From: Sinonovacula constricta
Taxonomy: Eukaryota > Mollusca > Bivalvia > Cardiida > Solecurtidae
Assembly (NCBI GenBank): GCA_007844125.1
Contig: CM017571.1
Coordinates: forward strand, 31,998,156 to 32,062,155
DNA: 64,000 nucleotides
Direction of reading: 5' to 3'
In this document: in pieces, positions 23,646-35,289 of the stretch
Layout of the letters: every line of letters starts with the position of its first letter
Position numbering within the stretch: position 1 is the stretch's first letter
Translations under genes and position numbers: made by a program
Notes under the pieces: model-generated
Databases searched by the model: none
The model's input: only the letters and a program-made list of their open reading frames with translations
What the model was told of the DNA's origin: nothing

Positions 23646-23912
23646 ATGGTTATAAATATCCTGAAAACTATAAATAACAATAAACAGAGAAAATCTTATT
23701 TGGTTCTCCTTCACGTTGCGATACTGAGAATGTTATCAGTCAAAGCGAGCAGTTTTGTGTTATTAACTTGGACTCCTGGAATACTGAATATGCTGGCGCA
23801 TGCAATACAAGTTAAAGCTGGACATAGGTTGGGTCTGAAGCCAAATTATCACAAAGTCTTCAGAATAGCTCACTTTCAATACCTCCGGTTGAAAGGGAAA
23901 TTCAAGGACTAA
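23646..23912 (+). other. 'a' island, U2 copy (open 88 codons)
   Basis: The frame contains NNKQRKSYLVLLHVAILRML, then LLTWTPGILNMLAHAIQVKA, GHRL and NYHK. It aligns without gaps to the U1 copy at 14,014 over about 190 bases. The related reverse-strand copy at 44.35-44.55 kb has stops. A reverse-strand copy near 52.2-52.39 kb (FNVAILEHILF) is open for 62 codons. No family is recognised. Confidence 0.4.
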
Positions 23913-24542
23913 ATGTAACACGTGTATATATGTATATAAGTGTATGCATATTATAATTTACAAAAGTTAAAGCGGGATCGCAATTAAGGAGTGATTTTTA
24001 TGGCGATTGCTGGATCAGATTTGATACATCTGAATGCCAGTATGACAAGCAAGTGCAACTGTCAATAGAAATTATATAAACAGGAGACAAGTGTATCATT
24101 CATCATTATGATTTATGATTTGTGGAAGTTTCGAAACTAATTTGCAACAAAAAATGATTGCTCGTAGCTAGAAGAGATCAGACTTATCTCATATATCACT
24201 TGATCAACCGCACATTAGCCTAACTGTATCGGACAGTTGTATTACAAGAATACATGTCATTCGTGAACTTATTTCAAACACATAGCGATTTCTCACGAAA
24301 AAGGTAACGTTAATATTAGCGCATATAGTTTAGCCATTTTGGTACGAGATGAAAAGCAAACATTGTTAATATTATACAAACTTCAGAATGATTTATCATC
24401 AGCTGAGAGAAATTAAAGAAAGGCTAGTTGTTATGATTGTTTACCATAGTTGTGGTTGCTATATTTCTTTCTAATCGGTCTAATCTTTTGTAGCAGGAAT
24501 ACCGATGCACGTCACACAAACATTTCTCGAGTAGAACAGAAG

Positions 24543-25005
24543 AAAAGGTTAATATCCAAAGCTGTAATGTTCATACTAGGCAATCAGGAATGTTCATATA
24601 TGGCGTCATACGTGGGGTTAATAAAAATAGAAGTAGTTAAAAACTCATGCTTTCTGACAGACATTCAGCATGATATCCGCTGACTTATATCTTGACTAAT
24701 GATGTTAACCAATTATTCGGGGTTTTCTCTACCCACATATATATTACCAGTCTAATAAGTAAACTAATTAACATATTCTAAAAATAAAACGACCGATTGA
24801 AAAGACAATGTATTTAAAATTAAAAGAAAGATGTGAACCAAATAATAACTTTTCAGTAATTGGGAAAATCAATTTCTCTGTAGACACATTCCATTTGCAG
24901 GATAAAATGTTCCTTATTCGAAAGACTTGACTTGAAAAGATATGAAGATTTTAAGTTTAATTTAGACAGCCAATTAGTGAGCGCATTAAGACGTTGTCAT
25001 AACGA
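24543..25005 (+). other. 'g' and 'b' islands, U2 second copy
   Basis: 'g' reads EKVNIQSCNVHTRQSGMF at 24,543-24,600. 'b' begins after an acceptor-like CCATTTGCAG at about 24,891-24,900 and reads NVPYSKDLT, then meets a stop. Later QPISERIKTLS is readable in another frame. The copy is broken. Confidence 0.4.
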
Positions 25006-26514
25006 AAAGCGCAATTATTGCAGCAGCTTATTCAATACGTACATTCAATAACTTTTTTGTGTGAAACTGGTAAAGGAACACGTTAAATAGGGTCACTTTG
25101 TAATTAGTTAAAGTAAGTGTTATCTATATTTCCAACCATAACACGACTTAAAAGATTAAGATTGTTTCCATGAATGGCACATCCTGAGGGACACAACGCT
25201 ATATAACTAGCTTATATTTGTGATGTCAGTTTTACTGCATATAAGATTTGCTAAGATTGATATTGTCCTGATAAGAAGGATATCTAATCTTGAGCAATTA
25301 GACATACTAAACTTTTTCTAGAATAAATTTACGATGTAGTTATAGGACTATTTGTATCACTTTAAAAAATGTTTATATGATCAAAGCGGGTCAATTCCAG
25401 ACTTTTATTGACACGAATGCGTTTAGTTTTGCTTGTGATGAAGTATAAACGACAAACATGACGTTTTAAAATCCCAAAGATTCGAAAAAAATACTCATAG
25501 TCGTGGTTCAAATGCAAGAAAACCCTTTTATATTACGCATTTTAACGCTCTTAGATAGGAAAATGACAACTAGCTTTAATATAATCATGTTCAGAAGTAG
25601 AATGATGTAAAAATAAAATAAATAGTACAAACATATATCATTTATAATGCATTGCTGCTAATATCACCGACTTCTAAAAATATTAACTCAAACCATTTGA
25701 CTCGAAGCATGAATGAAATCTTTTTATTGATCCCAGTTTCCAACATATATGCAACATATATTTTGATGGCAATTTGTTTGAAACGGTGTCATCAAAATGG
25801 TTTATAGAAATGGCTCTCGTGTGTTATTTGAGAATGAATCTGACTCATGTTAAAACGAAAGGATATGATTGCAGCGATATGAGGCATTAAAAGCGATTCA
25901 TTTGTACTACTAACTTCTTGAATGAATACAAAAAATACGACAACGTCCTTTTAGAAATTTAACAATAACTTGCACTAGACAAGGACATAAACATGCAATT
26001 TAAGTTTAACGATTACTAAACATCTAACGGGATATGAAAATGAAGAAAAACCAACAACAAGTCAGTCCTGGAAAATTTCACCGATTCTATCTGGTTTACA
26101 GAGTTCTAATCTCGCTATTCCAAATGAAGTTTTCTAACTACATCATAAATAAAATAGTAATCTGAGCGAGGGAACAATGTAAGCAACTGCATCCTTAGTA
26201 AAGGACAAGAACAACACAGTGAACGAGTAATTTAACTTTGTACGAAATGTTCAGAATCAAAATATTCGACAGCTAAATTGTTCAGAACAAATAAATATAA
26301 CACGTGCATTTTCTTTTCTGTCGACGTATCTTAAACTACCTACGAAAACATAAATTTATACATTCAGTCATGTGCTCTTTTAACAGACAAGTGTGTGAAA
26401 GAAAAGTTTAATGTATATAAATCTATTTTTGGCTATGTGATTGATGTATACCTAAATCTGAAAACTGTAGAAAAAGAAAGTAGGCAATAAAAACGACATA
26501 TATTGGTACATATG

Positions 26515-26692
26515 GAAGTCCCATGAGAATTACCAAAATATTAACATTTGAACTAACACTTGAAGAAGGCATACAAAGTCAATGGAACATGACAAAAGAC
26601 CGAGATGAGACATTGCACACATAAAGAAAAATCCGTTACTGCTATTGAACGGCCAGTCGGCAACAGGAACGACAAGGATGCTTAAACCTCGT
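26515..26692 (+). repeat. PRE element, diverged, U2 copy
   Basis: The counterpart of 16,010-16,190 in the same unit position. The core reads GAACGGCCAGTCGGCAACAG and then diverges before GATGCTTAAACCTCG. The stem-loop is lost. Confidence 0.65.
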
Positions 26693-26739
26693 TTACAAAA
26701 AAAATGTGTATAATATGTACAAGAGATAAAAACAACAAT

Positions 26740-26885
26740 AAACAACTCAAACAAGAACAACAAAAATAACAACAACACACAACAAGAAAAACAATAACGA
26801 AGGAACAACAACAAACAACAACACCAACAAAACAATAAAAAACAACATTGAAAGAGCAATAATACATCATCAACAACAACCTCGT
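26740..26885 (+). repeat. AAC-rich tract, U2 copy
   Basis: Imperfect AAC/CAA repeats matching the U1 tract at 16,318-16,450. The reverse frame of 155 codons over it (26,530-26,997) is low-complexity and not supported as a gene. Confidence 0.9.
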
Positions 26886-27020
26886 CAACTATAAGCAGTT
26901 TCATAAAAAGAGATTGAAATGAAACTAATAAGTAATAACGATCACATAATATAACTGAACATACCACTTTTGTTTTCAGTACTTTTCTTTCATACAAATA
27001 ATGCTAACAACCCCGTGATC

Positions 27021-27031
27021 ATATTGTTTGT
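27021..27031 (+). repeat. LINE target-site duplication, left
   Basis: ATATTGTTTGT, repeated exactly at 32,449-32,459. U1 carries ATATTGTTTGT once at about 16,587-16,597, in the same flanks (GCTAAC-ACCCCGT before), which shows the unoccupied site. Confidence 0.85.
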
Positions 27032-27600
27032 CGGCCCTGCCGATAGGGGCTTTAGAATTCTCCGGCTGCCGCTACCTGTAGAACCCTACAAAGGTATCCC
27101 GCCTGTTGGCCGTGGGTGGCGACCCAGTATCTCTACGATAAGGGGATACTGGTGGTTGAGGTCTTTGCTGGCTTTCAGGATTTTGACAAATAAGTCGAAC
27201 CTGACCAACACACTACCTTGGCCCTAGGTCGTGGGGTAGACGGGCGGGGTAATGGTCCTCTATCCACACTCGGCCAACGCCTCGGCCGGTGCTGGGTTAG
27301 CTTTGATTCCCTTTCGTCCCACTTTCTTGCCTCCGACTTTCCACTCCTTTTTCTGTCTTCAAATATGCCGTGTTCCGTAAACTCATGTTCTCATATTTTC
27401 CCCTATTAACTATAACCCAGTTGCCGGTCGACAACCACCTTAACGGATCATTCTGGCATTTTGTGTGCTTTATAGTATATCTTATGTCGGAGTATCGCAT
27501 CCTGGTATCACTGGCATTGGGAGGTCGGAGATCCACTTTCATAAGACGCCCCCATGTTGGGCTCCGCGGTGGGTGGTGAACCTAGATGCTGAATGATTAT
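27032..27600 (+). promoter_or_regulatory. LINE 5' UTR with presumed internal promoter
   Basis: A GC-richer leader of about 570 bases before the first ORF1-like residues. It contains short inverted words such as CGGCCAACGCCTCGGCCG (about 27,271-27,288). Complete LINEs of this group start transcription from within this region; that is family knowledge. No core promoter motif can be pinned down here. Confidence 0.5.
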
Positions 27601-27609
27601 AATAATCTC

Positions 27610-28690
27610 TCATTTTAACGCAAACGTAAATGCAAAGACTCGATCCCTACTTTATCGTCAGACGATTCCGATACCGAAACACCTACAAGCACGTGCTTTC
27701 CTCATCTTATTGTTGTTGAATCGACAGAGAGAAAAAAAAACGATAAGCAAAGTATCCCTTTTTGTCGAAGAACTATCCATCAGTCAAAAAACTAAAAAAA
27801 AGACTGCTTACTAAGTGAAACTGATTGTAAAACCTACTCCGATAAACTTCTTAAACTTACCGACTTCTGTTCCTTAAAAGTAAAAACCTACCTCCACTCT
27901 TCTCTGAACTCGGCGAAAGGAGTAATTCGCTCCTCTGACCTTGCTGGTGTCTCTGAGTAGGATATCCTCAGGGAACTCATGCCACAGCAGGTGTGTGGTG
28001 TCCTCAAGATTTCAATCCTGAGGGACGGTCGGCGAGTTCCGACAAATACTTTTGTTTTAACTTTCGCCTACCAATCACTCCATTCTTCCATAAAGTTCGG
28101 TTACCTCAACGTTAAAGTGCAGGTGTACATTCCAAATCCATTAAGGTGTTTTCATTGTCAGAAATTTGTCCACCACGAGCCCCAATGCAAAGACGACGAC
28201 CGTTACTCACGTTGCGGTGAACAGTCTGCCCAGCACAGGGAAGACGTATATCCCAACCCCCTTAAATGTGCTAATTGTGCTGGACCACATGAGACCAAAT
28301 ACAGGGATTGCCCTGCCTGGGAACTAGAAAAGGGAAAAAAGTACTAAAATAAAGTACACAAATAACAACTCCTTTCCAGATGCCAGAAATTTGGCAAAAG
28401 AAAAGGAAACTCCTGCTAGTGGCGCAACATATACCTCAGCAACAAAAAAGCATCTCAGAGCAAAAGGACAAATTTCACCAAGTATGAGGTCCCGACTGGC
28501 GACCAAACTTCTGACAAAGTCAGCAATTCCTTCCAAATACAACGTATCGGAATAATCTGAGACTCAGACTTCTCCCTCGACCCAAAACACTGGCTCTTTA
28601 AGTCATTCTGTGAAGAGAAATGCAAAGGCACAAAACAAGCCTGCAGCAAAGGACCAGGTCTCCTCTAAGGAGGACAGAGTCCTCATACTG
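27610..28690 (+). pseudogene. LINE ORF1 (gag-like, CCHC zinc knuckles), broken
   Basis: ORF1 normally encodes an RNA-binding nucleocapsid-like protein that coats LINE RNA. The longest intact piece is 27,979-28,347 (122 codons), starting MPQQVCGVLKISILRDGRR. It contains TNTFVLTF and then PNPLRCFHCQKFVHH with a C-x2-C-x4-H-x4-C first knuckle. A second, damaged knuckle and a third CANCAGPHETKYRDC knuckle follow. Upstream pieces (about 27,640-27,970) match the usual acidic N-terminal region and an LTDFCSLKVKTYLHSSLN stretch, but only across several frames. Downstream residues are Ser/Lys rich. Frameshifts near 27,780 and 27,840 and a stop near 27,958 make it nonfunctional. Confidence 0.85.
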
Positions 28691-28699
28691 CTCTAAACA

Positions 28700-31600
28700 C
28701 TCGTGTAATAAACACCCATCAAAACAAATTCGAGTGTCTAATGGAGCCTCCATCGGACACTGTGCTTTGTCTTCAGGAAACCTTTCTTAAAGACTCGGAT
28801 AAATTTGATTTTTACACTTGTTATAATCATATACATACAGCTTGCGATAGGGTATCTCCAAATTGTCAGTTCCAACTTGCCACACTCTCAAGTCGAACTT
28901 GACAGAAACATACAAGCTGTTGCTATTCGTGTAAACCTACATAAAGTTGTAACTATCTGCTCTATCTATCTTCCTTCGAATACAAATGTATCTAAGGATG
29001 ATTTAGATAATCTTATCAACCAAATGCTTATTCCATATAAACTCGTTGACGACGTATATGGTCATAACCCGCTGTGGGGATGTTGTAACTTTAATAATAT
29101 GGGCTAGACGATAGAAAACTTTATTGCTCATACTGATATATGTCTGGTCAATAATAAAAAGCCAACATACTTGCACCCCGCAACTGGGGATTATTCATCG
29201 TTAGAGCTAACATTGTGTCATCCCTCTGTATATTTAGATAACACATGGGATGTACACGAAGACCTTTGTGGAAGTGATCACTTTCCTGTAATCCGTACAA
29301 ACTATACTTCGCCAAAAAGCGACGATAATCCTCGCTGGAATAGGGACAGAACAAACTGGGACCTGTTTTCAGCACTTTGTTCTGCAGAACTTGGCTCAAC
29401 TTCAATAGAAAATGTAGATGACAAAATTGTCGCATTTTTAAACACTTTGCACAATAAAGCAGAAGTATATATCTAAGACCTCAACTAAATCAAAACATAG
29501 TAAGCCTTGGTTTAATGAAGAGTGTAAAAAATCTGTTCGTAAGCGTAGGGCGGCATTTTGACTCATGCAAATCTTAATAACCTTAAAAAGGAACGGGCTG
29601 AAAGTCACCGGACTATTAAACATGCCAAAAGATCATCTTGGCAAAGGTATGTTTCAAAAACTAATGGCAAGGCTTCCATAAAAAATGTTTGGTTAGCTTT
29701 TAAAAAGATTAGCGGTAAACCATCATATTCAACAGGTAACCACCTTAAAACAAATCGCACTGTGATAACAGATAAACTAGACATTGCGAACACATTGGCT
29801 GAAAACTTTGCCCAAAACTCCTCATCGGACAAACTACACGCCTCAATTTCAAACCTTAAAACACGGATGAAAGGAAAAAGCTTAATTTTTAATCTAATAA
29901 TAACGAAACTTACAATCAATCAATTTCCTTGAAAGAGCTTAAATATGCTCTGAATAAATTGCATGATAACGCTGTTGGTCCAGATGACATGCCGTACCAG
30001 TTTTTAAAACATTTACCAAATCGATCTCAGAACTTACTTCTGTAAATCTTTAATGAAATTTGAATATCCGGTGAAGTAAAAGATTCTTGGAAAAATGCCT
30101 TCATTTTTCCAGTTCATAAACAAGGTAAAGACCCAACAGATCCTCTAAGCTGTAGACCTATTGCTCTGGCGAGCTGTATTTGTAAAACCTTAAAACGGAT
30201 GATCAATACTAGATTTGTCTGGTATCTTGAGTCCAACAATTTTATTTCAGAATATCAAAGCGAATTCAGACACCAAGCGTAACACATTCGATCATATTGT
30301 TTGTTAAGAAACACTCATTCGTGATGACTTTATCAAGAAGGAACACCTTGTACTTGCTTGTGTTTTTCGATCTTGAAAAGGCTTATGACACGACTTGGAA
30401 ACATGGGATTTTATAGGATTTAGATGACCTTGGTCTCATGGCTCGTTACCAATATTCAATGAGAGCTTCCTTTCTGACAGAAAGTTTTAGGTCAAGATTG
30501 GGTCCACTCTGTCATCTGTTCATAAACAGGAACAAGGTGTCCCCAAGGGTAGTTTTCTATCTGTTACCCTTTTTAACATTCGTTAATTGTTTCCGCTCTG
30601 AAAACATCAACACAATTAAGAGACAATTACAGCAATGTCTAATTACTTGCACAAATAGAGCAACACTAACGGTTTTAAATTTTCTCCAACCAAAACCAAC
30701 TGTAAACACAGAAGCGAGGTCTTCATATTGACCCTGAATTGTTTTTAAATAACGTTCGTATTTCCGTCGTCTAGGAAACTAAGTTTCTTGGAGTTTTTTT
30801 TGGACTGGAAACTGACTTTTCTTCCACATCTGAATTACGTCAAGAAGAAATTTCTCAAGGCTCTAAACTTGTTTAAATATTTATCCCATACAGACTAGGG
30901 AGCCGATAGGAAAACATTGCTAATTCTGGTCGGTTCCCTAATTCGGTCTAAATTAGATTACGGAAGCATAGTCTATGGTATTGCCAGGAGGTCATTTCTC
31001 CAGATGCTGGATGTCGTTTTTAACCAAGGACTTCGTCTAGCTCTAGGAGCGTACAGAGCCTTTACATTGGAACCAACGAACCATCATTATACTTCGCAAG
31101 AAACTGTCTTTGCAGTATATAATTAAACTCATATCTACCCCTGATAACCCAACGTTTAATTGCGATTTCAACCCTAAACATGAAGATCTTTATGATCGAT
31201 CACCATAAGCCATCATTCCTCTTGGTTTAAGGCTTAAAAAGGATAAACACATCAGGTAAAAAGCTCGATAGCATTTCTGAAAACCCTACAACTGAACATC
31301 CACCATCGCAACTCCGTTCACCTGATGTGAATTTAGAACTCTGTAAAAATAAAAAGCTGAACACAGATCCTTTGATTTTACGATCTGAATTTCTCGGACT
31401 CCGTGACAAGTATTTTGATCACCTTCATATATACATACTGATGTTTCAAAGACGGACACTAACGTTGGCTGTGCCTCCGTAAGTAATAGCCACTGCATTA
31501 AACAAAGACTTCCTAGCAACTCGTCTATTCACACCGCTGAAATCCAGGCTATAAATCTAAGCCTTGATTTCATTTCAGAACATTCCGGTGACAAATATGT

Positions 31601-32110
31601 TATATTTTCAGACGCATTATTTGTATTGCAAAGCATAAATTCACAGAATTATTCAAATCCACATATTCGCACTGTTCTTGTCAAACTTCAAAGTGTATAT
31701 GACGCTAACGAAATCTCTCTCTGTTGACTTCCTAGTCATGTAGGCATCCGAGGAAACGTGGATGCTGACACGACTGCAAAATCTCAACCCTCACCGAGAC
31801 AGATCTTTGCACCCAACACACTGATTTTAAATCACTTATTAACCGATATATTGTAACCAAATGGCAGAAGAAGTTGGGACAATACTATTTATTACAAATT
31901 ACACGTAATTAAACCTAACGTCAGTGCCAATGTCTCCTTTTGCAGAGAAAGTCGACGGGAAGACGTAGGTCTTACCCACTGTCGCATTGGACATACTAGA
32001 TGAACTCATTCATATCTTTTAAAAAAGAGAAGTTCAACCTGTTTGTGTTCCTTGCCAGGAACCACTGACAGTTTTATATTTTATAATATTGTATCAACAC
32101 AGACCAAAGT
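28700..32110 (+). pseudogene. LINE ORF2 (endonuclease, reverse transcriptase, RNase H), broken
   Basis: ORF2 copies LINE RNA into the target site. The endonuclease is visible at about 28,740-29,310: LCLQETFLKDSDKFD, VAIRVNLHKVVTICSIYLPS, a damaged GHNPLWGC segment, and GSDHFPVI. RT pieces run from about 29,930 to 31,130: VGPDDMPYQFLK, SCRPIALASC, FFDLEKAYDTTWKHG, and a damaged VPKGS motif. The expected F/Y-x-D-D catalytic box is not visible at about 30,575-30,600; the sequence passes directly from a LFNI-like stretch to ENINTIKRQLQQCL, as if some tens of codons were deleted. RNase H at about 31,425-31,800 keeps IYTDVS, TAEIQAI, FSDAL and SHVGIRGNVDAD. Many stops and frameshifts are present. 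Confidence 0.88.
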
Positions 32111-32448
32111 CGGTCCAAGTATTTGAATGTCAATAACATGTACGAACTGTTTAAGACAGTGTCGGATTCTAAACTTGTTTGCTTCTCGAATGAGATTAGT
32201 ATTCTTAATAAGTTATACATTTTTAAACTGTTTTTAATAAACATACATTTTTAAACCGTTTAATATATTAACCTGTTTTAAATTATAATTCACATCATTT
32301 TAACCTGACAGAATTTTTTAAAATATTTTTCTATATTTTACTCACATAGTTTAGTTTTAACCTGATTATGCTCTATTCACACTTACCTTATTTGTATTCG
32401 GCGCCTGTTATGTTTTGATGTGCCGTAAAACCCCAAATACAAATACAT
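32110..32448 (+). other. LINE 3' UTR and tail
   Basis: AT-rich, ending TGTGCCGTAAAACCCC and then a short AAATAC repeat instead of a long poly-A. The tail directly abuts the right target-site duplication. Confidence 0.75.
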
Positions 32449-32459
32449 ATATTGTTTGT
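32449..32459 (+). repeat. LINE target-site duplication, right
   Basis: ATATTGTTTGT, identical to 27,021-27,031. Beyond it the sequence continues as segmental unit sequence (ATTATTGCTTGACAATGATT matches ATTATTGCTGTAACAATGATT at 16,641). Confidence 0.85.
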
Positions 32460-32984
32460 ACAAATTTAAAACTTTCTTGCTAAATTATTGCTTGACAATG
32501 ATTTATATTCTAAATGATAACATAATACCGAGGTAAACATATATTTATATTTTAGAAGCAATTTAAGCAGAACTGAAGCAACGTTTAAACACAAAAAAGG
32601 GAAAAAGAAAGAAATGCATTTTGATTTCAAAAACTAGTAAAACAAATCTTCAATAACAGACGCAATGCATTAAATAGATAGTTGACATCCTTCTGCCTCT
32701 AGAGACAATGGAGTCTGCACCTTAATATTTAGTTAGTTGTGGGGCAGCAGCGGCGGCTGAGGCTGAATAAGCCAATGCGGCAGCTGCAGCTTCTGCCACA
32801 CTTGCTGCAAGTGTGGTCTGTGGTGGGTACTATCTGTGGAGCATTTGTAGTATGAGTTCTCTGCTGTTTGCAGCTCTTCCTTCCCTTGCAATGGACCTCT
32901 CCTCCGTAGCATGCTTGACGCCGGTTTTGACTTTTGCACGCCAGCTAGAGCGGTTGCTGTTTCGAGATCTTCCGGTTTGATGTT

Positions 32985-33851
32985 TCATGACTTCAGATCC
33001 CTCTTGCAGACATCTTTGTAGCGCAGGGCAGGTCGTCCGGTTGGCCGTGTTCCGGTGGCGAGCTCGCCAAAGAGGATATCCTTTAGGATGCGGCAATCGT
33101 CCATCCTGCACACGTGTCCGAGCCAGCGCAGGCACCTCTTGGATAGGGTGGCGCACATGCTTGACAAGCCTGCCTGGGCCAAAACATCTGCGTTGGGGAT
33201 GCGATCCTGCCAGGTGATGCCGAAGAGTCGTCTGAGGCTGCTCATGTGGAAGGCGTGCAGTCTTCGCTCATGGTGCGTGTACAGGGTCCAAGCCTCACTA
33301 ACGTACAGAAAGATGCTGAGAACGCTCGCTTGGTACACCTTCATCTTTGTGTTGAGGGCTAGCATGGGATTGTCCCACACATGTTTCGTTTGGCGGGCCA
33401 TGACGGTTGCTGCTTTACCTATCTTCAAGTTGAGTCGACATCCAGGGATTGGTTTCTGGAGAGTGTGGAGCCGTATGTGAACTTTTCCACCACCTCCAGG
33501 GTGTGATCGCTGTTGGTAATTGTGGGAGTGGTGCTTACATCCTGACCCATGATGTTGGTCTTCTTGAGGCTGAAGAAAAAACGCTGTGCATGTCTCCGCG
33601 AAGAGATTGATCAGTCGCTGAAGGTCGGTTTCCGAGTGAGTAGTGAGGGCGGCGTCATCAGCAAAGAGCATCTCCCTGATGAGAACCTTGCGCACCTTGG
33701 TCTTTGCTCTGAGGCGGGCAAGGTTGAATGTGTTCCCGTCGCTACGTGTGGGAAGGAAGATGCCATTTTCAGACTCGTTGAATGCGTAGCGGAGGGGTAG
33801 GAAGAACAATATGCTGAAAAGTGTCGGGGCCAGAACACACACTTGTTTCAC
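32985..33851 (-). pseudogene. Reverse transcriptase C-terminal part of the second LINE (289-codon frame)
   Basis: This is the longest open frame in the window. It starts inside the RT palm (VLAPTLFSILF, matching the LSPTLF-type motif) and contains MLFADDAAL, the F-A-D-D version of the metal-binding Y/F-x-D-D box. Farther on are VYQASVLSIFLYVSEAWTLY, an RRLHAFHMSSLRRLFGITWQ stretch, then RCLRWLGHVCRMDD and GRPALRYKDVCKRDLK. It is out of frame with the fingers region upstream (about 34,130-33,860). A middle stretch (about 33,560-33,450) looks frameshifted, since its residues turn His/Gln-rich. The final zinc-finger-like tail (CSKCGRSCSCRIGL) lies in another frame at about 32,800-32,745. It is a dead fragment without a start. 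Confidence 0.85.
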
Positions 33852-34989
33852 TCCGCTCTTGATTGGGAAGGGTCTGGTGACGCTAATCGTACTGAACAGT
33901 GCTAATTATGTTGTCATGGAATGACTCGACCATCTTCAGTAGCTTGGGTGGTCAGAGGCCAGACCGACAGACCAAGTGAAACGCCTTGGGCAGGTCGATG
34001 AAGGTAAGGTACAGGTGACGTCGTTGTTCGTGGCACTTTTCCTGCAGCTGCCTGAAGGAGAACACCATGTAGATGGATCATCGCTTGACCTGAAACCCAC
34101 ATTGTGCCTCGGGATACACGTGGTCAGCAAGTACCTGCAGGCGGTTGAAGACTACCCTGGTGAAGGTTTTTCCCACTATGCTGAGGAGATATTTGTTGCT
34201 GTCACTGCGGTTTCTATAGAGCGTGACGATCTTCGCATTCCGCATGTCTTGGGGTATTGTTCCCTCTTTCCTGCACTTGTAGCAAAAACTCATCGAGATG
34301 TCCAAGTAGGGAGCTCTCTTTAGCGCCTTTCACAACCTCGGGTGGAATTCCGTTACTGCCTAGTGCTTTCCCACAGGACAGCGAGTCAATGGCCTGTCTG
34401 AGTTCCACGCTGGTGGGTGGTAAGTCCAGTTCTTCCCTTGTGGGCCTTGGGGTGGTGTTCTCCATGGATGTATGAGTAAGGATGTTCATTCTTGAGTACA
34501 GCTCTCCTTCTGCTCGCAACGGTCCTTGAAGGTGTCGCCGGAGGTGGACTTGAGGGGTTGGGTTTTGATGCCACTAGGTCCAAAAGCTGTCTTCATCCCC
34601 TCATGCATGACAAGGGTGTTTCCACAGTCTTCCACAGTCTGTAGACGTCTGGATGTCACTGCAAAGGTTCAGCCAGTAGTTGCGGGCTTTTCTATAGGCG
34701 GCCTGTGTTTTCACGTAGTTCTTCCGCTAAGACTAAGCGACTAAGACAGGCTCCATCACTTCGACCATGGCCTCGAACCAGTCCTCGTTCTTCCTGGCTC
34801 TCTTCCAGGTGTCTGAGGCGGTCTGGTATATGGCATCGCAGGTAAATCCCAGCGCGCTGTGGCGCTGTCTGTGGGACAGTCTTCCATTGTCTTGTCAATG
34901 GCCTCAGCAAAGCATTTGCGCAGCTCAGACTTTGAGATTCTAGGCCGTGTAGATGCGAGGCGGCTCTTCTGCTTGGAGAGCTGGATCCA

Positions 34990-35289
34990 TCTGGGTCGGG
35001 ATTGGGATTTGCCGGCATTTTTGCCGATACTGTACAGCGACATTTCTATCATTATAGCACAGGGGCACTTATGAGGTGCCCAGGGACTGAACCCGGCCGG
35101 TCCATTATACTGAAACCGACGAGTCATGCGTAATGCTGTCCGCCTAGCGCCGAGCGTAAGGAGAGAAGTCACAACTACCAATTTTAAAGTCTTTGGTTTG
35201 ACCCGGCTGGGGTTTAATCCCGCGACCTCCTGATCCGCAAGCCTGACGCCCTACCAATAGAGCTACTGCGGCCGGTCCGTCTGGGTCGG
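34990..35289 (-). mobile_element. Nested SINE-like insertion with two tRNA-like parts
   Basis: Ten-base direct repeats TCTGGGTCGG lie at 34,990-34,999 and 35,280-35,289. Between them, the reverse strand starts with a tRNA-like head: TAGCTCTATTGGTAGGGCG (A-box region, 35,268-35,250), GCTTGCGGATCAGGAGGTC (anticodon region), then GCGGGATTAAACCCC (B-box region, degenerate). A second tRNA-like part follows: GGCGCTAGGCGGACAGC (35,153-35,137) and a good B box GGGTTCAGTCCC (35,094-35,083). The insertion splits the LINE endonuclease from its linker. The insertion boundaries are inferred from the direct repeats. Confidence 0.6.

Larger units (their letters stand above)
27032..32448 (+). mobile_element. 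Full-length but dead non-LTR retrotransposon (I/Nimb-like LINE)
   Basis: An insertion of about 5.4 kb between 11-bp target-site duplications. It has a GC-richer 5' UTR, a gag-like ORF1 with CCHC knuckles, an ORF2 with endonuclease, reverse transcriptase and RNase H regions, and a 3' end with TGCCGTAAAACCCC followed by a short AAATAC repeat tail. An RNase H domain downstream of the RT is typical of the I group. The ORF1 style and the 3' end recall molluscan Nimb elements; that is from memory. Every ORF has stops and frameshifts, so the copy cannot move on its own. It interrupts segmental unit U2. Confidence 0.9.
16655..32497 (+). repeat. Segmental unit U2 (direct copy, interrupted by a LINE)
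   Basis: The unit runs from the ATGATTTATATTCTACATT landmark at 16,655 to the matching ATGATTTATATTCTAAATG at 32,498. Without the LINE at 27,032-32,448 and one target-site copy it is about 10.4 kb, close to U1. All U1 landmarks are found in order. U2-specific features are a TC-rich tract at 22,311-22,361 and an 18-base duplication of GTATCTGACAATTTTAT near 21,300-21,333. U2 lacks the large TA and CAA expansions of U1. Confidence 0.8.

Noticed and set aside
26530..26997. Cys/Leu/Phe-rich reverse frames of 155 and 68 codons
   Set aside because: They are translations of the AAC-rich tract; the U1 counterpart gives a different frame and composition.
33611..35181. Several additional frames on either strand over the second LINE (for example 33,611-33,838, 34,756-35,181)
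   Set aside because: They are shadows or frameshifted pieces of the one degenerate LINE ORF.
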